26,089 nt of DNA from Mesostigma viride (lineage: Eukaryota; Streptophyta; Mesostigmatophyceae; Mesostigmatales; Mesostigmataceae). The notes beneath the pieces are model-generated. The model was not told the origin of the DNA, made no database searches, and saw only the letters and a list, made by a program, of their open reading frames with translations. The DNA lies in assembly GCA_009746045.1 (NCBI GenBank), contig RPFO01001082.1, positions 1 to 26,089 of the forward strand. The letters run 5' to 3'. Both the position numbers and the translations under genes were made by a program. The number at the start of each line of letters is the position of its first letter. The stretch's first letter is position 1. Shown in pieces: positions 9,306-17,725 of this stretch.

Positions 9306-12300
9306 ATGGATGAAGAATGGGATGTGCCAGACCTGGTGGATTCGGATGCGAGTTCTGAAGCTAGTTGGGGCGGGGATTCTGACGGCTCTGACGACGACCT
9401 GCTTCACACGGAAATGGGGCCCGGCACGTCTTCCTCTCGAGCGAACCGCAGTGGGAAGAAAGATGGCGCCCGGCTTCTCGCCTCCAAATTGAAGTCCGTT
9501 GACAAGGACATCGCCAAGGCCAGGAAGTGCGGTCCGACTTGTGGGGAGCATTGCCTCGAGAAGGTGGGCACCTTACTTACCGATACCAGGTCGTGGACTG
9601 CCTTTCGAGAGTACCTGTACAACCAAACGGACCAGCAGCGCATGGCCTCCCTTTGCGACGTGATCCGGTCGGCCGGCGTGGGCAACATCGAGGTAGAATC
9701 CCCTGCCGACGGTGGCCGTTACAAGAAGTACATCATTACCGGCCCTTTACACGTGGACGTGGTGATTGCGGGGTGCATGTACACCGTCACCGGTTGTGCA
9801 TCTGCCATCCGGAAGATGGCCGGCGTTACCCGGGCGACTTGGAACAATCTGGTGGCGTCGGTCGTGTCGGCGAAAGAGTATTTCCTGACTGTGCATCCCA
9901 ACGACCTAGCGACTTTCGGTGTTGGTCTGGAGCACGCACCACCTGAGCGTGATGCTCGGGGGCGTTCGGAGGTTGGCGAACACGCAGCAATGTGGATGCA
10001 CGAGTTGGTGCAGCAGATCGCAGACCATGACCCGACTCATGCTGGCGTTGTCTTCATGGACGTCATGTCCATCAAGGAGATGCACGCCATGTACGTTGAA
10101 GACGTGGTGGCAGAAGCGGGGGAAGGGGCCAAGGTGCTAGGCTACAACGCATTCTACCGCATCTGGCGCACCTACTGCAAAGGCGACTACTTCCCAGGGC
10201 AGAGGAGCCCGAAGGTGGTGGTATGCCCGCACAACAAGAGCACCGGTCACTGCGCGGACTGCGTGGAACTGCGCATGCGGCGCCGCGGTGCTTCAACTGA
10301 GGCACAACGGCAGTACGTCGACAACCAAATCAAGCAACATGTCGCTCTGGCCTGGTTTACCCGCCAGAACTATTGGTTGAGGCGCGAGCTTGCCTGCGCG
10401 ATGGTGGCCGCTATGTTGACGGCCATTTTGTCGATCAACCTCGACAAGCTGGATCACGCCAAGACATACTGGCCGAAGCTGGTGGGGGGGCCCGACTCAT
10501 GGGGCAGCTATGCAGGTGGCATGATGCCGTTCTCGCTCTTCTGTGCGGCCGTCCATGGGTACAAGGCGATGTGGTTCATCGTTCTCGCATGGGTCCTCAT
10601 GACCGACAACCTCTCCGGCAGTGTCACCGTCACGATGCTGATGCACATCCTGGCGCAGTTGATGAGGGACCAGCCATGGAGGAGGGCGGGGCTGCCGCAC
10701 ATGCCCAGGTGTTTGTGCCTGCAACTGGACGGTGGGAGTGAAAACCGGAATCACACCGTCTTACTGTTTGCATGGTGGCTCGTACACGTTGGCTTCTTCG
10801 ACGTCGTCGAAATGCACCGCATGCTCGTGGGCCACACGCACGCCGACCCAGATCAGAAATTCGGCGTGCTTGTGGCCTACATGAGACACGCTGTGGCGGG
10901 GGGGCCTAGCTTCGTGCACAAGTACCCAACTTTGGAGAGCTGGGTGGCGGCCATAGAAGAGGCATTCAGTCAGCCTAGTGGTGCAGCTGCGAACTGCAAC
11001 TCGACCGTCCCCGCTGGCACGGAGGTCAAGGTATTGGGGTGCGCTTACGATGTCAGGAACTTTCTCACTCCGTTGCAGCGCGAGTCGTTTGCCGGTTGGT
11101 GCAGCACGGTAGATTGGATGACCGGTAGGGAGGATCAGGTTATCAAGGTCACCAGGGTGCGTGGTGATGTCGTGCAGCCTGCGTGCAGCGAGGCGCAGCC
11201 GGCGCACGGAGGGGCGGCGCCATCGGTGCGCGGCGGGGCGGCAGCGGCGGCGCAGCCGGCACGCGGCGGGGCGGGGCAGTCAGCGGGCAGCGGGGCGGCG
11301 CTGCCGGTGCGCGGCGGGGCGGGGCAGTCGACGGGCGGCGGGGCAGGGCCGTCGACGGGCGGCGGGCCAGCGGTGCTGCCGGCGCGCGCGGGCGGCGGGG
11401 CGGGGCTGTCGACGGGCGGCGGGGCGGGGCAGTCGACGGGCGGCGGGGCAGGGCCGTCGGCGTGCGGGGGGCCAGCGGTGCTGCCGGCGCGCGTGGGCGG
11501 CGGGGCGGGGCAGTCGACGGGCGGCGGGGCGGGGCAGTCGGCGCGCGGGGGCCAGCGGCGCTGCCGGCGCGCGCGGGCGGCGGGGCGGGGCTGTCGACGG
11601 GCGGCGGGGCGGGGCAGTCGGCGCGCGGGGGGCCAGCGGCGCTGCCGGCGCGCGCGGGCGGCGGGGCGGGGCTGTCGACGGGCGGCGGGGCGGGGCAGTC
11701 AGCGGGCAGCGGGGCGGCGCTGCCGGTGCGCGGCGGGGCGGGGCAGTCGACGGGCGGCGGGGCAGGGCCGTCGACGGGCGGCGGGCCAGCGGTGCTGCCG
11801 GCGCGCGCGGGCGGCGGGGCGGGGCTGTCGACGGGCGGCGGGGCGGGGCAGTCGACGGGCGGCGGGACAGGGCCGTCGGCGTGCGGGGGGCCAGCGGTGC
11901 TGCCGGCGCGCGTGGGCGGCGGGGCGGGGCAGTCGACGGGCGGCGGGGCGGGGCAGTCGGCGCGCGGGGGGCCAGCGGCGCTGCCGGTGCGCGCGGGCGG
12001 CGGGGCGGGGCTGTCGACGGGCGGCGGGGCGGGGCAGTCGACGGGCGGCGGGGCAGGGCCGTCGACGGGCGGCGGGCCAGCGGTGCTGCCGGCGCGCGCG
12101 GGCGGCGGGGCGGGGCTGTCGACGGGCGGCGGGGCGGGGCAGTCGACGGGCGGCGGGACAGGGCCGTCGGCGTGCGGGGGGCCAGCGGTGCTGCCGGCGC
12201 GCGTGGGCGGCGGGGCGGGGCAGTCGACGGGCGGCGGGGCGGGGCAGTCGGCGCGCGGGGGGCCAGCGGCGCTGCCGGTGCGCGCGGGCGGCGGGGCGGG

Positions 12301-15300
12301 GCTGTCGACGGGCGGCGGGGCGGGGCAGCCGGCGCGCGGGGGGCCAGCGGCGCTGCCGGCGCGCGCGGGCGGCGGGGCGGGGCTGTCGACGGGCGGCGGG
12401 GCGGGGCAGTCAGCGGGCAGCGGGGCGGCGCTGCCGGTGCGCGGCGGGGCGGGGCAGTCGACGGGCGGCGGGGCAGGGCCGTCGACGGGCGGCGGGCCAG
12501 CGGTGCTGCCGGCGCGCGCGGGCGGCGGGGCGGGGCTGTCGACGGGCGGCGGGGCGGGGCAGTCGACGGGCGGCGGGGCAGGGCCGTCGGCGTGCGGGGG
12601 GCCAGCGGTGCTGCCGGCGCGCGTGGGCGGCGGGGCGGGGCAGTCGACGGGCGGCGGGGCGGGGCAGTCGGCGCGCGGGGGGCCAGCGGCGCTGCCGGCG
12701 CGCGCGGGCGGCGGGGCGGGGCTGTCGACGGGCGGCGGGGCGGGGCAGTCGGCGCGCGGGGGCCAGCGGCGCTGCCGGCGCGCGCGGGCGGCGGGGCGGG
12801 GCTGTCGACGGGCGGCGGGGCGGGGCAGTCAGCGGGCAGCGGGGCGGCGCTGCCGGTGCGCGGCGGGGCGGGGCAGTCGACGGGCGGCGGGGCAGGGCCG
12901 TCGACGGGCGGCGGGCCAGCGGTGCTGCCGGCGCGCGCGGGCGGCGGGGCGGGGCTGTCGACGGGCGGCGGGGCGGGGCAGTCGACGGGCGGCGGGACAG
13001 GGCCGTCGGCGTGCGGGGGCCAGCGGTGCTGCCGGCGCGCGTGGGCGGCGGGGCGGGGCAGTCGACGGGCGGCGGGGCGGGGCAGTCGGCGCGCGGGGGG
13101 CCAGCGGCGCTGCCGGTGCGCGCGGGCGGCGGGGCGGGGCTGTCGACGGGCGGCGGGGCGGGGCAGTCGACGGGCGGCGGGGCAGGGCCGTCGACGGGCG
13201 GCGGGCCAGCGGTGCTGCCGGCGCGCGCGGGCGGCGGGGCGGGGCTGTCGACGGGCGGCGGGGCGGGGCAGTCGACGGGCGGCGGGACAGGGCCGTCGGC
13301 GTGCGGGGGGCCAGCGGTGCTGCCGGCGCGCGTGGGCGGCGGGGCGGGGCAGTCGACGGGCGGCGGGGCGGGGCAGTCGGCGCGCGGGGGGCCAGCGGCG
13401 CTGCCGGTGCGCGCGGGCGGCGGGGCGGGGCTGTCGACGGGCGGCGGGGCGGGGCAGCCGGCGCGCGGGGGCCAGCGGCGCTGCCGGCGCGCGCGGGCGG
13501 CGGGGCGGGGCTGTCGACGGGCGGCGGGGCGGGGCAGTCGACGGGCGGCGGGGCAGGGCGGTCGGCGTGCGGGGGGCCAGCGGCGCTGCCGGCGCGCGTG
13601 GGCGGCGTGGCGGGGCTGTCGACGGGCGGCGGGGCGGGGCAGTCGGCGCGCGGGGGGCCAGCGGCGCTGCCGGCGCGCGTGGGCGGCGGGGCGGGGCAGT
13701 CGACGGGCGGCGGGGCGGGGCTGTCGACGGGCGGCGGGGCGGGGCAGTCGACGGGCGGCGGGGCAGGGCCGTCGGCGTGCGGGGGGCCAGCGGCGCTGCC
13801 GGCGCGCGTGGGCGGCGGGCCGGCGCAGCTGGCATGCGGCGGGGCGGGGCTGTCGACGGGCGGCGGGGCGGGGCAGTCGACGGGCGGCGGGGCAGGGCGG
13901 TCGGCGTGCGGGGGGCCAGCGGCGCTGCCGGCGCGCGTGGGCGGCGGGCCGGCGCAGCTGGCATGCGGCGGGGCGGGGCTGTCGACGGGCGGCGGGGCGG
14001 GGCAGTCGACGGGCGGCGGGGCAGGGCGGTCGGCGTGCGGGGGCCAGCGGCGCTGCCGGCGCGCGTGGGCGGCGGGGCGGGGCTGTCGACGGGCGGCGGG
14101 GCGGGGCAGCCGGCGCGCGGCGGGCCGGCGGCGCAGCCGGCGGGCGGCGGAGCGGCACAGCCGGTGCCTGAAAAACGCGGTCGCTCAATGAAGGTGCACC
14201 ACGCGGTCTTCTTCCAGGTACAGGGCAACGCAGAGACCTGGTTGTCCTACCGGACCACGGAGTCCCAAAAGACGCCGTGGCAGCCCGCGGGGACTCGACA
14301 GGAAGGCGCGCCACGGTGCGGGAAGGCGATGACACAGCCTTACAAGTTTGATGCGGAGGGGCGGCCGCTGTTTGGCGTCCGACTTGTGGATCCAGACCGC
14401 ATTCCGATGTTGCAGGACACCCCAGCCTTCGCACCATTGAACATGGAGTTTCTGGGGAAGGAGCTGGAGTCGATCAAAACAAGGGTCCAGAAGTTGCCCC
14501 ATGGCATCTGGCAGTGGTACTTTCCGCCCGACACCATCAAGCCAAACGAGGCCTTTTTCGCAAAAGTCCCACATGCCCCTGAGGAGGTGCCTGAGGAGTG
14601 GCGCCCTTTGCCGTGGCCATCTCGCGCGGACATCTCCGCCCTGCGTGAGCACGATGCAGCGCCTGAACCACCACCGACGCAAGAAGAGCACTTCATGGCG
14701 TTGGTCGACGCAGAGGCGGTGCGCGTCACCCCGCTGGTAGACCGAGTTCTTCATGATGGCCACACACAGCAGGAATGGGCGGCAGAAGACAGGGCCATGA
14801 CAGCCAAGGTCGCTTACTTGAAGCGCATGCAAGGCGTTGAGAAAGGCTCCGCTGTTCTATACTGGCACCCTTCAGCTGGTATTCTCTGCAACTCGAAGCT
14901 CACGTGGACTCCAGTCCTCTTTGGCATCATCAAGGAGGTGGTTGCGAAGGAGGATGGCGGCCAACCTTCTATTGAGCTCTTTGTATACCGCGCTAAGCAT
15001 TTGCGTGACACGTGGCACCCGTGGAACCCAGACATTGCGCAATGGCCCCATCCGCCAACCACTGCGGCGCACACGGTGATCATCACCGCGTCAGACCTCG
15101 TCTTGACACAAGTGGTGGGCAAGCGAGGTCAGCCGCCCCATGCAGTCTCCTTGGGTGCGAACAAAAAGCTCACCAAGGAGTGCCTAAAGGCGCTGAAGGA
15201 GGTGCCCTGTGACGCGGAACACCCGGTCGTGAAGTGGCAAGATGCTGAATGCTCGAAGGGCATCGTCGGCATGGCGAAGGCATGCTGGGAAGGCATAACG

Positions 15301-15717
15301 CTGCAGGTCAAGAGTGGCAGCCGCAACCTCGTAGGGCAAGTCGTGTGTCATTGGGCGTCGGAGCGTGTGACATCCGCGGACGGTCGCACCGAAAGCCGGG
15401 ACGGCAGGTACCATGGTCGTGTCGCTGTTGTCGACACGCAAAACGACATGGTAGCCATGTACTGGGGTGCCCGTTGGGAGGAGGACGCGGTTTCTTGCGT
15501 GCCTCTCCACGAGCTGGAGGCACAGATCTGCGGGTGCCCCGGTGTGGTCGTCCCTGCGTTGCAAGCGCCGGATATCACCCTGGCCGAGGCTCGATTGCGC
15601 GAGATGGTTCCACCCAGCGACGATGTGGCGGAGAACAACAACGCAGGCGCCTCCCGGCGTCGGAAGCGAGCGCTCATCCTTGCCGATGACGATGACGACG
15701 ACGACGACGACTGCTGA
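9306..15717 (+). CDS. DUF7869-type transposase-like protein, split by a frameshifting minisatellite
   Basis: The start at 9306 has A at -3 and G at +4 and opens an acidic N-terminus. Next come a C-x3-C-x3-C motif (aa about 75-84), CPHNKSTGHCADC (Cys 307, 316, 319), a conserved H...R..Y helix, SINLDKLDH (D380), LQLDGGSENRN (D475, E478) and VGHTHADPDQKFG (D514, D516). This order is the signature I know for the DUF7869 RNase H-like family, so D380, D475 and a D of the GHTH motif are likely catalytic. A 3-kb Gly/Ala/Ser repeat region (about 11185-14165) follows, then a 516-aa C-terminal domain (about 14166-15717) with a possible barrel fold (GSAVLYWHP...LFGIIKEVV...) and an RRRKR...DDDDDDDDDC tail. 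N- and C-terminal parts lie in different frames. Five one-base contractions inside the array account exactly for the change. As sequenced, translation from 9306 would end at 14171; without the contractions the frame is continuous (2,138 aa). Probably one gene; the shifts may be assembly errors or real lesions. Confidence 0.8.
11185..14165 (+). repeat. 3-kb GC-rich coding minisatellite with 291-bp higher-order unit
   Basis: Nearly 3 kb built from GGCGGCGGGGCGGGGCAGTC-type modules (24 bp for STGGGAGQ) and PAVLPARxGGGAG linkers. Larger units of 81 and 105 bp combine into a 291-bp higher-order repeat (for example 11881 to 12172; 13010 to 13301 is one base short). In the sense frame it reads (STGGGAGQ)n with PAxLPxRxGG linkers. 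There is no stop over about 3 kb in any plus frame or in at least two minus frames, because the sequence is almost free of A and T. It lies between the catalytic region and the C-terminal domain of the transposase gene. Confidence 0.93.
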
Positions 15718-16010
15718 AGCGCGAGCAGCGGTTGTTGTCATTGAGCTGCTCATGTGCTGCTGCTGCTGCTGTGCTGCCATGCTACTGTTGCTGCATTGCT
15801 GCCGTGCTGCTGTTGTGCTGTTGTGCTGATGTGTTGCTGCATTGCTGCCGTGCCGCTGATGTATTGCTGTCGTGCTGCTGTGTTGATGCACTGCTGCATT
15901 GCGGCCGTGCTGCTGAGCTACAGTTGTGCTGCTGCTGTGCTACGGTCATGCTGCTGCTGTGTTGCTGGGCTGATGTGTTGTTGCATTGATGTAGTGGCTA
16001 TTGTTCCGCT
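15718..16010 (+). repeat. Degenerate TGC/CTG-rich 3' tract
   Basis: From just after the transposase stop to about 16010 the sequence is a degenerate trinucleotide-like mix of GCTGC, TGTTGCTG, GCTGTG and CATTGCTGC. It is probably the 3' untranslated region of the transposase gene. Cysteine/leucine-rich frames through it are repeat artefacts. Confidence 0.75.
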
Positions 16011-16759
16011 ACTACAATTTGCTACTGATGCCGCTGCTGGTGCTTTTTTGCATGGCAGTGCCCGCTATGTTCACACCACTGTTGCCGCGGTTGGTATCGC
16101 GTGATTTCCACCGGTTGTGCGTTGACATGTGTTACTCATGCATTTCCCGCTATATTTGGTAGCACGCGGTTTCACGTTAGTTAGGTGCAGACAGCTGCAT
16201 GTAGACAAACATCTTGTTTAAGTCGGTCAATTGACGGTTCTTGACGCATCATGGTCCAAGTCGACCGACCTGTAGGGACCAGTAGAGCAATTGTCTAGGA
16301 GAAAGAGCGTGATCGCTGCAGAAGCCGCGTGGCAGCCGTGGCTGTACCTGTAGTACGACCTGCATATATATGGATACTGTATTTGGATACTGGGTTGTTT
16401 ATCAATTCTGGTTTTAATTTATTTAGTGTACCTGGTGTTGGCATGCCAACTCAGTGCTAAACTACTTTATGCACAATGATGCAACTTGATGCTATAGTGA
16501 CGTGCCACGATGTAACTTTATTAACTTCACCATTAGTCATGGGGTCAATAGGATTGCTCATTATGCCATGTTAACATGAACCATGGGTTACGTAATAGTG
16601 AAAACAGTAATCATGATGCTCCACTTGAAGTCTCCAACATGGTCATGTTTGGAATTTTATTGATCATATTTACAATATATGAAAAGAGACAACAAACGTG
16701 GAAGCATGGCACGCCGAGGCCGATAATATATGTGTGAAATATGAAAAGAGACAACATCT
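16011..16759. other. Gene-free right arm of the 12.4-kb element
   Basis: I see no gene or RNA. The segment includes a 13-bp TGCCAACTCAGTG (16444-16456) that also occurs in the left arm at 4825-4837 in the same orientation, and two ATGAAAAGAGACAACA copies (about 16679 and 16741, the second overlapping the next feature's edge). It may hold the polyadenylation region of the transposase gene; no clean AATAAA is visible. Confidence 0.55.
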
Positions 16760-16790
16760 TTGGCAAGCATGATCATATCATGCTTGCCAA
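16760..16790. repeat. Perfect 14-bp-stem palindrome
   Basis: TTGGCAAGCATGAT (16760-16773) and its exact reverse complement (16777-16790) flank a 3-base CAT loop. A related half-site, CATGTTTGCCAATGG, follows at about 16823-16837. It lies about 100 bp inside the right end of the transposon, so a binding site for the element's proteins is plausible but not shown. Confidence 0.85.
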
Positions 16791-16842
16791 ACATATGAAT
16801 GATATCGACCATGTCCAGAAACCATGTTTGCCAATGGTGCAT

Positions 16843-16878
16843 TTAGGATACATTTGAAGCCGTGCAAATGTATCCTAA
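16843..16878. repeat. Right subterminal hairpin of the TTAGGATACATTTG motif
   Basis: TTAGGATACATTTG at 16843-16856 is followed by 8 bases and the exact inverted copy CAAATGTATCCTAA at 16865-16878, which overlaps the right TIR. The left end has the same motif twice in direct orientation, so the two ends are not equivalent. Confidence 0.88.
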
Positions 16879-16894
16879 TCCGGTAAAACCACCC
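16866..16894 (-). repeat. Right terminal inverted repeat (29 bp)
   Basis: Perfect reverse complement of 4461-4489, ending AAAACCACCC next to TTA. Confidence 0.92.
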
Positions 16895-16897
16895 TTA
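16895..16897. repeat. Right TTA target-site duplication (putative)
   Basis: TTA directly outside the right TIR, matching 4458-4460. Joining the flanks gives a predicted empty site reading GGTTCATTATTTATTG. Confidence 0.65.
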
Positions 16898-17042
16898 TTT
16901 ATTGATCTCAATCATTCTTAATCTCATCTCGATCAATAATAGCAATCGTGAAGCAGTTCCTAATCAAGTGATTCGCATAATGAGAATAGGCAACAAGTGC
17001 TACTTTGAGGAATGCGGGGTTGGTCAGGTTATTATAGAGCTA

Positions 17043-17395
17043 CACTAGGAACTCGGCTTTGAGAATGGGTGAGAAATCGTGAGAAAAAGGGTGAGAAAGG
17101 TGAGAAAAAGGGTGAGAAATGGGTGAGAATGGGTGAGAAAGGTGAGAAAAAAGGGTGAGAATGGGGTGAGAATGGGTGAGAAAACACGTTTCTCACCCGG
17201 GTGAGATTGCCCCAAAAAGGTCAAAAAAGGGGAAAAACGTGAGAAAAATCTCAAGAAAACAGGACGTGAGATAAGTGAGAAAAACGGGAGGTGTGAAACG
17301 TGAGAAAAGTGAGAAAATCAGGACGTGAGAAAAGTGAGAAAAGTGAGAAAAACAGGACGTGAGAAAAGTGAGAAAAGTGAGAAAACACAGCGCTG
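17043..17395. repeat. CACTA subterminal GTGAGAAA repeats
   Basis: After CACTAGGAACTCGGC the next 350 bp hold roughly two dozen GTGAGAA(A) motifs, often as GGGTGAGAAT or GACGTGAGAAAAGTGAG. One inverted pair, GGGTGAGAAA (17174-17183) and TTTCTCACCC (17189-17198), makes a 10-bp-stem hairpin. Known CACTA elements carry such subterminal repeats as TnpA binding sites. Phenylalanine/leucine-rich minus-strand frames here are artefacts of the repeats. Confidence 0.88.
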
Positions 17396-17725
17396 AAAAA
17401 CACACCCATAATGCAATATGCTGGCAGCCATGCACATGCAGGCAGTGCCAGTAACAACCGCTGTTCAAAACAGCACGAACAATCATGATTTTTTCATTAA
17501 ATGTTTGAATAATTTTAATGTTTACAGCTGCAAGAACGGGTCCGTTGATTCAACTATTCAACACTGTTACGGCGTTATGTACATCTTCGGCATTCAATGC
17601 CTGTTCAACACATGCAGTCTGTAATGGCGTTATGACATCTTCGGCATTCAATGCCTTTCATCAAATACTATATGGCAGCTAGCTAACATCGCGGGCCGCT
17701 CGACAGGGCGTCACATGCTGACTTT
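17396..17725. other. Gene-free segment with a 55-bp-offset direct repeat
   Basis: No gene is supported. GGCGTTATG(TA)CATCTTCGGCATTCAATGCCT occurs at 17571 and again at 17626 with a two-base indel. Each copy contains the near-palindrome GGCATTCAATGCC. The segment should be the 3' flank of the minus-strand partner gene and may belong to the subterminal region of the CACTA element. Confidence 0.6.

Larger units (their letters stand above)
4461..16894. mobile_element. 12.4-kb two-gene DNA transposon with 29-bp TIRs
   Basis: The left end 4461-4489 (GGGTGGTTTTACC...GGATACATTT) and the right end 16866-16894 are perfect 29-bp inverted copies of each other. The direct flanks are TTA at 4458-4460 and TTA at 16895-16897, consistent with a 3-bp target-site duplication. 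Between the ends lie two divergent genes (zinc-finger/Gln-rich protein on minus, DUF7869-type transposase on plus), subterminal TTAGGATACATTTG motifs at both ends, and extensive minisatellites. A TTA/TAA 3-bp duplication is known for PIF/Harbinger, but the transposase core is not the DDE_Tnp_4 type of that superfamily. CACTA elements also make 3-bp duplications but start with CACTA. I therefore leave the superfamily open. Perfect TIRs suggest a fairly recent insertion. Confidence 0.88.

Noticed and set aside
11280-14437. Minus-strand Pro/Arg/Ala-rich frames of 982 and 675 residues across the GC-rich array
   Set aside because: They exist because the array has almost no A or T and therefore no stops. 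They have no conserved domain, and the flanking conserved protein lies on the plus strand.
15732-16104. Cys/Leu-rich plus-strand frames after the transposase stop
   Set aside because: They are translations of the degenerate TGC/CTG tract and carry no motif.
4452-16902. An 8-bp target-site duplication around the 12.4-kb element (as in some KDZ-type elements)
   Set aside because: Flanking octamers match at only about five of eight positions, whereas TTA matches perfectly at the exact TIR edges.
17045-17486. Phe/Leu/Ser-rich minus-strand frames
   Set aside because: These are translations of the GTGAGAAA subterminal repeats of the CACTA element.
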